Assembly (NCBI RefSeq): GCF_025751535.1
Contig: NZ_JAOWLC010000010.1
Location: 62,001-126,000, forward strand
Length of the DNA: 64,000 nt
From: Lentibacter sp. XHP0401
GTDB taxonomy: Bacteria; Pseudomonadota; Alphaproteobacteria; Rhodobacterales; Rhodobacteraceae
Direction of reading: 5' to 3'
The translations under genes and the position numbers were made by a program. The stretch's first letter is position 1, and the number at the start of each line of letters is the position of its first letter. The notes under the pieces were generated by a model that was given only the letters and a program-made list of their open reading frames with translations, searched no databases and was not told the DNA's origin. Shown piece by piece: positions 1-8,982 of this stretch.

Positions 1-602
<602 letters not shown>

Positions 603-627
603 GCCCCAAAGCACGAAAAGAAAACAA

Positions 628-660
628 GGCGCGTCCCGACCATACGGGGCGCGCCTTTTT
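628..660 (+). terminator. Intrinsic terminator of mdh
   Basis: A 10-bp GC-rich stem, GGCGCGTCCC (628-637) with GGGGCGCGCC (646-655, one G-U pair), has an 8-nt loop and is followed directly by five T. It lies 25 nt after the mdh stop, so mdh is probably transcribed separately from the suc genes. Confidence 0.9.
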
Positions 661-733
661 CATTCAGCGGTTGTGCTCCCCTGCCCCCCGCCTAAACTGC
701 CTGCATGTTGCAATAGGTGCCAAGGCGTTTCCC

Positions 734-2230
734 ATGTTCAATTTCTTCATCCGCACAGTTACCGCCCTAGCGCTCACAGGCCTCGCGGCCCCTGCTCTGG
801 CCGCACCAAGCTTGCAAGAGCGCCTTGCCAACCCGCCTGCAAACGCCTTTGAACATGGCACATTGCAAGTGCTCCGCGCTGTCGAAACCTCGCTGCAAAG
901 CCGCTATGAATATGGTCTTGGGGATAGCTTCTCGCGCACCCCCGTCATCCGCCTGCCCCTCCCCGGCGGGCCAAACCCGAGCCCGAAACAGGTCGCGCCC
1001 GACACCCTCAGCCATATCATCGACACGCTCCTGAGAGATCTCAACGCCGCCCGCGCCACGCTCGCCACTGCCAGCCCCGAGCCTTTCAACATGCCGCTTG
1101 CCGACATCTGGCTTGATTCCAACATGAACGGCACGCAAGACAGGGGTGAAAGCGTTGTCGAGCTACTGGGAGAAAGCCTCATGGGCCGCCGCGCCATGCG
1201 CGTGTTTTCATCCGACAACGTGGTCTTCAACCCGCCCACAATCCGCTTTGACGAAGCCGATCACGCATGGCTCACCGCCTACACCCACATGATCAGCGGC
1301 GCGCTCAACACCTACCGCGCCTATGATCCGGCCCCCGTTATGGCCGATTTGGCCGAAGCCCGCGCAGCCTTGCAAAATGTGCCCGAGCTGCCCGAATACT
1401 ACGATCTGGATGCGATCCGCGCCAAGTTGGAAACCTTGCGCCCGCAATATAAGGAGGCGCAAGACAAGGCCGCAGAAACCAGCAGCGAGCAACGCGCCGC
1501 TTTCGATGCTCTGAACCAGCTCCGCGAAGACATCAAAAAGGTGGAAGCGTCAGATGCGGCTGACAAAGACGCGCGCCTCCTCATGCTCACCAAAGAACAA
1601 TCACTCCTGGAGAAAACACGCGACATCGCACTCGAAAAATTCCGCGTCGCCAATACGCTACAAAACACCCTGCGCGCCGAAATACGCAGCCTCGAACAAC
1701 AGCTCCCCGAAACCCGCCGCCGCGGTTTCGACCCGGGCGAGTTCTCTACCCAGATCGACACTGTTTACATCCTTCTCACCGCCCTCGCCCAACAGCCAGA
1801 TCCGGCACGTATCAAAACGGCTGTCGCCCACTGGCGCCATATGATTGCGCAGAACCGTATCTTCTGGGCGCAGGTCGAGGAAGAAACCGACAATGAAAAC
1901 GAGTGGATTCCCAACAGCCGCCAAACTTCGGCGCTGCCCTTCGAGGTGACGCCCGACATGGTCGAAACCTGGCAAACCATCCTTGCCGAAGGCGAAGCCC
2001 TGCTCGATGGCACACTGCTCGTCCCGCACCCGCTTCTGCCCGAAGGTCACGGCCTCAGCCTCAAGCTTTTCATCGAAGACCCAAGCCCGCTCGAGCTTGT
2101 CGGAACGGTGCATGGCCGCTCGCTGTATCGCTATGTTGTCAAAGGCCCGACCATGTCAGGCATCAACTGGTCGCGGTTTGCCCGCCTCACAGGCGGCAAT
2201 GCGGGCGGCTTTGCGCTGTGGTTCAACTGA
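734..2230 (+). CDS. Secreted protein of unknown function with one EF-hand-like loop
   Basis: Not recognised as a named family. The start at 734 is chosen because it begins a clean signal peptide (FIRTVTALALTGLAAPALA, cleavage near residue 24); the open frame extends upstream to 671. The mature protein (498 aa precursor) carries DSNMNGTQDRGE at about residues 128-139, which matches the 12-position EF-hand calcium loop (D1, N3, N5, G6, D9, E12). A charged, probably coiled-coil stretch runs from about residue 235 to 330. It sits between mdh and sucC and its 3' end overlaps the opposing sulfotransferase gene by 8 nt. Likely periplasmic; calcium binding is inferred from the motif only. Confidence 0.8.
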   Translation: MFNFFIRTVTALALTGLAAPALAAPSLQERLANPPANAFEHGTLQVLRAVETSLQSRYEYGLGDSFSRTPVIRLPLPGGPNPSPKQVAPDTLSHIIDTLLRDLNAARATLATASPEPFNMPLADIWLDSNMNGTQDRGESVVELLGESLMGRRAMRVFSSDNVVFNPPTIRFDEADHAWLTAYTHMISGALNTYRAYDPAPVMADLAEARAALQNVPELPEYYDLDAIRAKLETLRPQYKEAQDKAAETSSEQRAAFDALNQLREDIKKVEASDAADKDARLLMLTKEQSLLEKTRDIALEKFRVANTLQNTLRAEIRSLEQQLPETRRRGFDPGEFSTQIDTVYILLTALAQQPDPARIKTAVAHWRHMIAQNRIFWAQVEEETDNENEWIPNSRQTSALPFEVTPDMVETWQTILAEGEALLDGTLLVPHPLLPEGHGLSLKLFIEDPSPLELVGTVHGRSLYRYVVKGPTMSGINWSRFARLTGGNAGGFALWFN

Positions 2231-2819
2231 GGCTTTCCCAAAGCGCAGTATCCGCCGCGTAAAACACCTCTATCCTGTCTCGCAGCGCATCGCTCAGCGG
2301 CACGTCACCGCCCTCGCTCGGCAGCCTGTGCTCAAGCGGCGGGCCTTGTATTTCGCAGATTTTTTCAAGCCAGCTCGTGACAGCCTTCAATCCGTCTTCA
2401 AAGCGAAACAGCTTTGTCTGCGGGCGCACAAATTCGGCCTGCGGGCGGATGTGATTATCGAGAAAATAAGCGTTCTCCCCATAAAGCCGCATCGCCCGCT
2501 TGGCCCAGCGCTCGAACGGCGGCATCTCGCGTTTGCCTTTCTTTAACACCTGCGCACGGCGGTAGCGGTATTCGCTCACCATCCGCTCCAACGGGTCCCG
2601 GATCACCGCAAATTCGGCAACGGGCTCAAGCTCTTCCAAAAGCGGCGCATAAAGCTCGGCCTGCATGTGCTGCGGTGTGCAAAGCATCCCCTCAAGCGGG
2701 GTTTTACCGCGCAAAGTCAACTCGCCCACCTCAGCAAGCCAATGCTCAAGGCTGCTGCCTCCTGTCTTCGGAATATGGGCAAAAAACACTGCCCTGTCTT
2801 TGATCTGCACCAGCGGCAT
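2223..2819 (-). CDS. Sulfotransferase family protein
   Basis: Predicted PAPS-dependent sulfotransferase. HIPKTGGSS near the N-terminus (about residues 15-23) is the 5'-phosphosulfate-binding loop, and FAVIRDPLERMVSEYRY is the 3'-phosphate-binding RDP segment. The start at 2819 gives a 198-aa protein beginning MPLVQIKD, close to the first beta strand; the frame is open to 2879. The protein is short for the family and has no signal peptide. Acceptor unknown: polysaccharide, lipid or a small molecule are all possible. Convergent with the secreted unknown and divergent from sucC. Confidence 0.85.
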   Translation of the reverse strand: MPLVQIKDRAVFFAHIPKTGGSSLEHWLAEVGELTLRGKTPLEGMLCTPQHMQAELYAPLLEELEPVAEFAVIRDPLERMVSEYRYRRAQVLKKGKREMPPFERWAKRAMRLYGENAYFLDNHIRPQAEFVRPQTKLFRFEDGLKAVTSWLEKICEIQGPPLEHRLPSEGGDVPLSDALRDRIEVFYAADTALWESLS

Positions 2820-2955
2820 ACCTTGCTCCCTGCTGTTTTGTATGCACATTGCCATCTGCCCCCCTGCGCGGCAAGCCATCGGCCCGCTTGCGACCCATCA
2901 CATGCCAAATCCGTCATATGTCTGGAAGTGATTCTCCAAGCCCGTGGCACGCTGA

Positions 2956-2992
2956 ATTTGTGATCACACTCACAAATCCTGTGATCACAAAT
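2956..2992. promoter_or_regulatory. Putative double operator upstream of sucC
   Basis: ATTTGTGATCACA (2956-2968) and its exact reverse complement TGTGATCACAAAT (2980-2992) are separated by 11 nt. Each arm contains the perfect 10-bp palindrome TGTGATCACA, with centres 21 bp apart, that is two helical turns. The spacer carries a further TCACAAAT half (2970-2977). The geometry fits two dimers bound on one DNA face. The regulator is not known from the sequence. Confidence 0.7.
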
Positions 2993-3037
2993 AGCAGAAA
3001 TATCACCCTCGCCCCGTCAAACAAGCAGAATATTCTT

Positions 3038-3053
3038 AGGTTTTACGAAACCT
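3038..3053 (+). promoter_or_regulatory. Small inverted repeat in the sucC leader
   Basis: AGGTTT-TACG-AAACCT is a perfect 6-bp dyad with a 4-nt centre, 44 nt before the sucC ATG. It may be a second operator or a leader hairpin. Function is not evident. Confidence 0.4.
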
Positions 3054-3097
3054 TGTGCGAGTAGAGGGCAACAGTAGCAACCAGACGGGACAGCTTT

Positions 3098-4291
3098 ATG
3101 AACATCCACGAGTATCAGGCGAAGGCTCTGCTTCGCTCCTACGGCGCACCGGTTTCAGAAGGCCGCGTCGTCCTCAAAGCCGAAAATGCCAAGACAGCCG
3201 CAGGCGAAATGGACGGCCCCCTCTGGGTCGTCAAAGCCCAGATTCACGCAGGCGGCCGCGGCAAAGGCAAGTTCAAAGAAGCCGACGCTGGCGAAGCTGG
3301 CGGCGTCCGCCTTGCCCGCTCGGTCGAGGAAGCCGCCGAAGAAGCCAAGCGCATGTTGGGCCGCACTCTTGTAACGCACCAAACTGGCCCGGCTGGCAAA
3401 CAAGTCAACCGTATCTACATCGAAGACGGCTCAGGCATCGAAACCGAACTTTACCTCGCCTTGCTGGTTGATCGCCAGACAAGCCGCATCTCTTTCGTCT
3501 GCTCCACCGAAGGCGGCATGGACATCGAGGAAGTGGCCGCTGCCACCCCCGAGAAGATCCTCTCTTTCTCTGTCGATCCCGCTACAGGTTACCAAGCCTT
3601 CCACGGTCGCCGCATCGCCTTCTCCCTCGGCCTCACCGGCGCGCAGGTAAAGCAATGCGTGGCGCTCATGGGCCTGCTCTACAAAGCATTCCTCGAGAAA
3701 GACATGGAAATGCTCGAGATCAACCCGCTGATCGTCACCGACAAGGGTGATCTGAAAGTGCTCGACGCCAAAGTCAGCTTTGATGGCAACGCAATCTACC
3801 GTCACGCCGACATCGCCGAACTGCGCGACACCACAGAAGAAGACCCCAAAGAGCTTGAGGCGTCAAAGTACGACCTCAACTATATCGCCCTCGACGGTGA
3901 AATCGGCTGCATGGTCAACGGCGCAGGCCTTGCCATGGCAACGATGGACATCATCAAACTCTACGGCGCAGAGCCTGCCAACTTCCTCGACGTGGGCGGC
4001 GGCGCGACCAAGGAGAAGGTGACAGAAGCCTTCAAGATCATCACCTCCGATCCCAACGTCAAAGGCATCCTCGTCAACATCTTCGGCGGCATCATGCGCT
4101 GCGATGTCATCGCCGAGGGCGTTGTGGCTGCGGTCAAGGAAGTGGGCCTCAAGGTTCCGCTCGTCGTCCGCCTCGAAGGCACGAATGTTGACGAGGGCAA
4201 AGCCATCATCAACAACTCGGGCCTCGATGTCATCGCCGCTGACGACCTCAAAGACGGCGCGCAGAAAATTGTAAAAGCCGTCAAAGGCTAA
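3098..4291 (+). CDS. sucC: Succinyl-CoA synthetase (ADP-forming) beta subunit
   Basis: Beta subunit of the alpha-beta enzyme that converts succinyl-CoA to succinate with nucleotide phosphorylation in the TCA cycle. It begins [16 protein letters not shown], the family N-terminus, followed by an ATP-grasp domain to about residue 225. The CoA-ligase domain contains [18 protein letters not shown] and [17 protein letters not shown]. At 397 aa it has normal length. It is the first gene of the suc unit and sucD follows after 55 nt. The SD is poor (GGGAC 9-10 nt upstream), so the start rests on homology. Confidence 0.98.
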   Translation: MNIHEYQAKALLRSYGAPVSEGRVVLKAENAKTAAGEMDGPLWVVKAQIHAGGRGKGKFKEADAGEAGGVRLARSVEEAAEEAKRMLGRTLVTHQTGPAGKQVNRIYIEDGSGIETELYLALLVDRQTSRISFVCSTEGGMDIEEVAAATPEKILSFSVDPATGYQAFHGRRIAFSLGLTGAQVKQCVALMGLLYKAFLEKDMEMLEINPLIVTDKGDLKVLDAKVSFDGNAIYRHADIAELRDTTEEDPKELEASKYDLNYIALDGEIGCMVNGAGLAMATMDIIKLYGAEPANFLDVGGGATKEKVTEAFKIITSDPNVKGILVNIFGGIMRCDVIAEGVVAAVKEVGLKVPLVVRLEGTNVDEGKAIINNSGLDVIAADDLKDGAQKIVKAVKG

Positions 4292-4297
4292 TCGTCG

Positions 4298-4314
4298 GGT
4301 GGGTGCATCCCACC
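4298..4314 (+). repeat. sucC-sucD intercistronic hairpin
   Basis: GGTGGG-TGCAT-CCCACC forms a perfect 6-bp GC stem 6 nt after the sucC stop, without a T-run. It therefore looks like an mRNA stability or processing hairpin rather than a terminator. A degenerate relative, with GGTAGGT and ACCCACC arms, follows prs at 35609-35626. Confidence 0.5.
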
Positions 4315-4346
4315 TCCCCAACGACCCTATCTAAGGAGCCAAACAC

Positions 4347-5228
4347 ATGGCAGTCCTCGTAAACGAAAACACAAAAGTCATCTGTCAGGGCCTCACCGGC
4401 TCGCAGGGCACATTCCACACCGAACAAGCAATCGCTTACGGCACCAAAATGGTCGGCGGCGTGACACCGGGCAAAGGCGGCACCAGCCATCTTGATCTTC
4501 CGGTCTTCAACTCCGTCCACGAAGCGATGCACGTCACAGAAGCAAATGCTTCCGTCATCTACGTGCCGCCCCCCTTCGCGGCCGACTCCATTCTCGAGGC
4601 GATCGACGCCGAGATGCCGCTCATCGTCTGCATCACCGAGGGCATCCCTGTGCTCGATATGATGCGCGTTCAGCGCGCGCTTGAAGGCAGCAAGAGCCGC
4701 CTGATCGGGCCAAACTGCCCCGGTGTCATCACGCCGGGTGCGTGCAAAATCGGCATCATGCCGGGCCACATCCACATGCGCGGCTCGTGCGGCGTTGTCT
4801 CGCGCTCGGGCACGCTCACATATGAAGCGGTCAAGCAAACGACAGATCTTGGCCTCGGCCAGTCCTCCGCCGTGGGCATCGGCGGGGATCCCATCAAAGG
4901 CACAGAGCATATCGACGTGCTCAACATGTTCCTCGATGACGACGAAACGCACAGCATGATCATGATCGGCGAAATCGGCGGCTCGGCCGAAGAAGAAGCC
5001 GCCGAGTTCCTCGCCGCCCAAAAGAAAAAGGGCCGCTGGAAGCCAACAGCCGGCTTCATTGCGGGTCGCACAGCCCCTCCCGGCCGCCGCATGGGCCACG
5101 CTGGCGCAATTGTTGCCGGCGGCAAAGGTGGTGCAGAAGACAAGATCGAAGCCATGCGCAAAGCGGGTATCGTTGTTGCCGACAGCCCTGCCACACTTGG
5201 CGAAGCCGTGATCGAAGCGATCGGATAA
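4347..5228 (+). CDS. sucD: Succinyl-CoA synthetase alpha subunit
   Basis: Alpha subunit with the CoA-binding Rossmann domain and the phosphorylated histidine. It starts [18 protein letters not shown]. It contains [15 protein letters not shown] near residue 120 and [14 protein letters not shown], which places the phosphohistidine at about residue 251. Length is 293 aa, normal. AAGGAG lies 8-13 nt before the ATG. It probably forms one transcript with sucC, and the next gene starts 3 nt after its stop. Confidence 0.98.
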   Translation: MAVLVNENTKVICQGLTGSQGTFHTEQAIAYGTKMVGGVTPGKGGTSHLDLPVFNSVHEAMHVTEANASVIYVPPPFAADSILEAIDAEMPLIVCITEGIPVLDMMRVQRALEGSKSRLIGPNCPGVITPGACKIGIMPGHIHMRGSCGVVSRSGTLTYEAVKQTTDLGLGQSSAVGIGGDPIKGTEHIDVLNMFLDDDETHSMIMIGEIGGSAEEEAAEFLAAQKKKGRWKPTAGFIAGRTAPPGRRMGHAGAIVAGGKGGAEDKIEAMRKAGIVVADSPATLGEAVIEAIG

Positions 5229-5231
5229 GCC

Positions 5232-5984
5232 ATGCGCAGAGCCCTGCTCCAACTGATCTCTGTCTTTGTTCTCACGGTCGGGCTTGCGCTAAACGCGCAG
5301 GCCCAATCGGCAGGCCCCTTGGCTGGCAAAGTCTTTGGGGGCGGTAACGCAGGGCTCGTCGTTGTCTTGCACGGCGATGTTTCAAGCGGCGGCGCAGCCG
5401 ACTATCACTATGATATTGCGCAAAAAATCGCGTCGCAAAACAAAGGTGTCACCGTTCTGGCCATGCTGCGCCCCGGCTATTCCGACGGCATGGGCCAAAA
5501 GTCCAAAGGCTCAAACAACCAGCGCCGTGACCATTACACCAAACAAAACAACAAGCTCGTCGCCCAGACCATTCAGGCGATGGCAAAACAGGTCGGCACC
5601 TCCAAAATTGTCGCCATCGGCCATTCAGGCGGAGCAGCCCAACTCGGTGTCATCATCGGAGCCTATCCAAATCTCGTTGACAGCGCCATTCTTGTCAGCT
5701 GCCCCTGTGACATCCCGCGCTGGCGCGCAATGAAGGGGCGCAAGAACTGGACAAAAAGCCAGTCACCGCACAAATTTACATCCAAAGTTCCTACCTCAAC
5801 GCGTGTCATCGCGATTACAGGCAACAAAGACGACAACACCAATCCTGTCTTGGCACAGGATTATGTAGCCGCTCTGCGCGCCAAAGGCGTTCAGGCACAA
5901 TTCATCTCTGCAAACGGCGCATCACACGGTTTTAACGCTATGGCATCACTGGTGGCCAAATCGGCCAAGCAGTCTCTGCGATAG
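5232..5984 (+). CDS. Secreted alpha/beta-hydrolase-like protein inside the suc operon
   Basis: Predicted periplasmic serine hydrolase of unknown substrate (250 aa). A signal peptide (LLQLISVFVLTVGLALNAQA) is followed by VVVLHGD, an oxyanion-loop-like start, and the nucleophile elbow GHSGGAAQ. Candidate acid and base residues are in GNKDDNTNP and NGASHGFNA, so a Ser-Asp-His triad is plausible. It begins 3 nt after sucD and ends 34 nt before sucA, on the same strand, so it is almost certainly cotranscribed. Nothing in the TCA cycle requires a secreted hydrolase, so its role there is open. Confidence 0.85.
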   Translation: MRRALLQLISVFVLTVGLALNAQAQSAGPLAGKVFGGGNAGLVVVLHGDVSSGGAADYHYDIAQKIASQNKGVTVLAMLRPGYSDGMGQKSKGSNNQRRDHYTKQNNKLVAQTIQAMAKQVGTSKIVAIGHSGGAAQLGVIIGAYPNLVDSAILVSCPCDIPRWRAMKGRKNWTKSQSPHKFTSKVPTSTRVIAITGNKDDNTNPVLAQDYVAALRAKGVQAQFISANGASHGFNAMASLVAKSAKQSLR

Positions 5985-6018
5985 AATGGGAGCCGGGCTA
6001 TCGCTCGGGAAGCATCAC

Positions 6019-8979
6019 ATGACAGACCAATCCTCAAACGACCAATTCCACGCCTCCTCCTTCATGCAAGGCCACAATGCCGAGTATCTGGAACAGCTCT
6101 ACGGCCAATACGCCTCCGACCCGAACTCGGTCGATGAAGCTTGGCGCACCTTCTTTGCGCAGCTGGGCGATGCCGAGCTTGACGTGAAAGCCGAGGCCAA
6201 AGGCCCAAGCTGGGCCCGCCCCGACTGGCCACCTGTGCCAGCAGACGACCTCACCCAAGCGCTGACAGGCGAGTGGAGCGAGCCCGAGGCCAAGGCAGCG
6301 ACTGGCAAGATCAAGGCGGGCGCGGCCAAAGCAGGCGTTGACGCCACCGATGCCGCCGTGCGCCAGGCCGTGCTCGACAGCATCCGCGCGCTGATGATCA
6401 TCCGCGCCTACCGAATTCGCGGCCATCTTGTTGCCAATCTCGACCCCCTCGGCATGGCCGAGCAGACGCCCCACCCCGAGCTTGACCCCAAGTCTTACGG
6501 CTTCACCGATGCCGACATGGACCGCCCGATCTTCATCGACAAAGTGCTTGGCCTCGACTTTGCCAACATGCGTCAGATCCTCGATATCGTGCGCCGCACC
6601 TATTGTGGCACCTTCGCGCTTCAATACATGCACATTTCCAACCCCGAAGAAGCGGGCTGGCTCAAAGAGCGCATCGAAGGTTACGACAAGGAAATCAAAT
6701 TCACCCGCGAAGGCCGCAAAGCCATCCTGAACAAGATGGTCGAGGCCGAGGGCTTCGAGAAATTCCTTCATGTGAAATATATGGGCACAAAGCGCTTCGG
6801 CCTTGATGGCGGCGAAAGCCTGATCCCCGCGATGGAACAGATCATCAAACGCGGCGGAGCGCTCGGCATCCGCGAAATGGTCATCGGCATGCCCCACCGT
6901 GGCCGCCTCAACGTCCTCGCCAACGTGATGGGCAAGCCCTACCGCGCGATCTTCAACGAGTTTCAGGGCGGTAGCTTCAAGCCTGAAGATGTCGACGGCT
7001 CGGGGGATGTGAAATATCACCTCGGCGCAAGCTCCGACCGCGCGTTTGATGGCAACTCGGTGCACCTTTCGCTCACGGCCAACCCCTCACACCTCGAGGC
7101 GGTAAACCCTGTTGTGCTCGGCAAGGTCCGCGCCAAGCAGGACCAGCTCGGCGACAGCGAGCGCAAGCAGGTTATGGCGATCCTTCTGCACGGTGATGCG
7201 GCCTTCGCAGGTCAGGGCGTTGTGGCCGAGGGCTTCGGCCTCTCGGGCCTCAAAGGTCACCGCACAGGCGGCACGATGCACATCGTCGTCAACAACCAGA
7301 TCGGTTTCACCACCGCGCCGCACTTCTCGCGCTCCTCACCATATCCCACCGATATCGCGCTGATGGTCGAAGCGCCGATTTTCCATGTCAACGGAGATGA
7401 TCCCGAGGCCGTGGTGCACGCCGCGCGCGTCGCGACAGAGTTCCGCCAGAAGTTCGGCAAGGATGTCGTGCTTGATATCTTCTGCTACCGCAGGTTTGGC
7501 CACAACGAGGGCGACGAGCCCATGTTCACCAACCCGCTCATGTATAAAAAGATCAAAAAACAAAAGACCACACTCAGCCTTTACACTGAAACGCTGGTGA
7601 AAGACGGCCTCATCCCCGAGGGCGAGATCGAAGATATGAAAGCCGCGTTTCAGGCCCACTTGGGCGAAGAGTTCGAGGCTGGCAAAGATTACAAACCCAA
7701 CAAAGCCGACTGGCTTGATGGCAAATGGTCTCACCTCAACCGCCGCGATGCCGAATACGAGCGCGGCGAAACCGCGATCAAACCCGAAACTTTCGCTGAA
7801 ATCGGCCGCGCACTCAGCACAGCCCCCGATAGCTTGCCGATCCACAAGACAGTGGGCCGCCTGCTGGAAAGCAAAGGCCAGATGTTTGAAAGCGGCGAAG
7901 GCTTTGACTGGGCCACAGGCGAAGCCCTCGCTTTCGGCTCCCTGCTCACCGAGGGCTACCCCGTGCGCCTCTCGGGGCAAGATGCCACACGCGGCACCTT
8001 CTCGCAGCGCCACTCCGGTATCATCAACCAGGAAACCGAAGAGCGCTATTACCCGCTCAACAATATCCGCGCAGGTCAGGCGCAATATGATGTTATCGAC
8101 AGCATGTTGTCCGAATATGCAGTGCTTGGCTTTGAATACGGCTTCTCGCTGGCCGAGCCAAACGCACTCACCCTCTGGGAGGCCCAGTTCGGTGACTTCG
8201 CCAACGGTGCCCAGATCATGTTTGACCAGTTCATCTCATCTGGTGAAAGCAAGTGGCTGCGCATGTCCGGCCTCACAGTGCTTCTGCCCCACGGCTATGA
8301 AGGCCAGGGGCCCGAGCACTCCTCGGCCCGCCTTGAGCGCTTCCTGCAAATGTGCGGTCAGGACAACTGGATCGTGGCCAACTGCACCACGCCGGCCAAC
8401 TACTTCCACATCCTGCGCCGCCAGCTTCACCGCACCTTCCGCAAACCACTCATCCTGATGACGCCGAAGTCGCTTCTGCGCCACAAACTCGCCGTCAGCA
8501 AAACCGAGGATTTCACAACCGGCTCAAGCTTTCACCGTATCCTCTGGGATGATGCCCAATACGGCAATTCCGACACCAAACTGAAGGCGGATGACAAAAT
8601 CAAACGCGTCGTCATGTGCTCGGGCAAAGTCTACTATGACCTGCTCGAAGAGCGCGACGCCCGCGGCATTGATGACATCTACCTCATGCGCGTGGAGCAG
8701 TTCTATCCTTTCCCCGCCCAATCTGTCGTCAAGGAGCTCACCCGCTTCAAAAACGCCGATGTAGTCTGGTGTCAGGAAGAGCCGAAAAACCAGGGTGCAT
8801 GGTCCTTCATCGAGCCCAATATCGAATGGGTTCTGGGCCGTATCAAAGCCAAGCACCAGCGCCCCGCCTATGTCGGCCGCGCCGCGAGCGCTTCGCCCGC
8901 CACAGGCCTCGCCTCCGCCCATAAAGCACAACAAGCCGCTCTCGTTGACGAGGCGCTCACACTGAAAAAAGGGAAATAA
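6019..8979 (+). CDS. sucA: 2-oxoglutarate dehydrogenase E1 component
   Basis: Thiamine-diphosphate-dependent decarboxylase of the 2-oxoglutarate dehydrogenase complex. The start at 6019 (MTDQSSNDQFHASSFMQG) has GGGA 8 nt upstream; the frame is open back to 5986. The N-terminal segment NAEYLEQLYGQYASDPNSVD is the E2-binding region typical of E1o. GMPHRGRLNVLANV, HGDAAFAGQGVVAEGFG and VVNNQIGFTT make up the ThDP/Mg pocket. The 986-aa length is slightly above the E. coli enzyme and normal for this group. sucB follows 3 nt later. Confidence 0.98.
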   Translation: MTDQSSNDQFHASSFMQGHNAEYLEQLYGQYASDPNSVDEAWRTFFAQLGDAELDVKAEAKGPSWARPDWPPVPADDLTQALTGEWSEPEAKAATGKIKAGAAKAGVDATDAAVRQAVLDSIRALMIIRAYRIRGHLVANLDPLGMAEQTPHPELDPKSYGFTDADMDRPIFIDKVLGLDFANMRQILDIVRRTYCGTFALQYMHISNPEEAGWLKERIEGYDKEIKFTREGRKAILNKMVEAEGFEKFLHVKYMGTKRFGLDGGESLIPAMEQIIKRGGALGIREMVIGMPHRGRLNVLANVMGKPYRAIFNEFQGGSFKPEDVDGSGDVKYHLGASSDRAFDGNSVHLSLTANPSHLEAVNPVVLGKVRAKQDQLGDSERKQVMAILLHGDAAFAGQGVVAEGFGLSGLKGHRTGGTMHIVVNNQIGFTTAPHFSRSSPYPTDIALMVEAPIFHVNGDDPEAVVHAARVATEFRQKFGKDVVLDIFCYRRFGHNEGDEPMFTNPLMYKKIKKQKTTLSLYTETLVKDGLIPEGEIEDMKAAFQAHLGEEFEAGKDYKPNKADWLDGKWSHLNRRDAEYERGETAIKPETFAEIGRALSTAPDSLPIHKTVGRLLESKGQMFESGEGFDWATGEALAFGSLLTEGYPVRLSGQDATRGTFSQRHSGIINQETEERYYPLNNIRAGQAQYDVIDSMLSEYAVLGFEYGFSLAEPNALTLWEAQFGDFANGAQIMFDQFISSGESKWLRMSGLTVLLPHGYEGQGPEHSSARLERFLQMCGQDNWIVANCTTPANYFHILRRQLHRTFRKPLILMTPKSLLRHKLAVSKTEDFTTGSSFHRILWDDAQYGNSDTKLKADDKIKRVVMCSGKVYYDLLEERDARGIDDIYLMRVEQFYPFPAQSVVKELTRFKNADVVWCQEEPKNQGAWSFIEPNIEWVLGRIKAKHQRPAYVGRAASASPATGLASAHKAQQAALVDEALTLKKGK

Positions 8980-8982
8980 CCC

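Larger units (their letters stand above)
2820..3097. other. Divergent control region between sulfotransferase gene and sucC
   Basis: This 278-bp gap holds no gene. It contains the two-palindrome dyad at 2956-2992 and a small perfect inverted repeat at 3038-3053. No strong sigma-70 -35/-10 pair is obvious, and the ribosome binding site before sucC is weak. Confidence 0.7.

Noticed and set aside
4281-5252. Minus-strand open frame of 323 codons opposite sucD
   Set aside because: Antisense to a conserved TCA gene and with no recognisable protein features.
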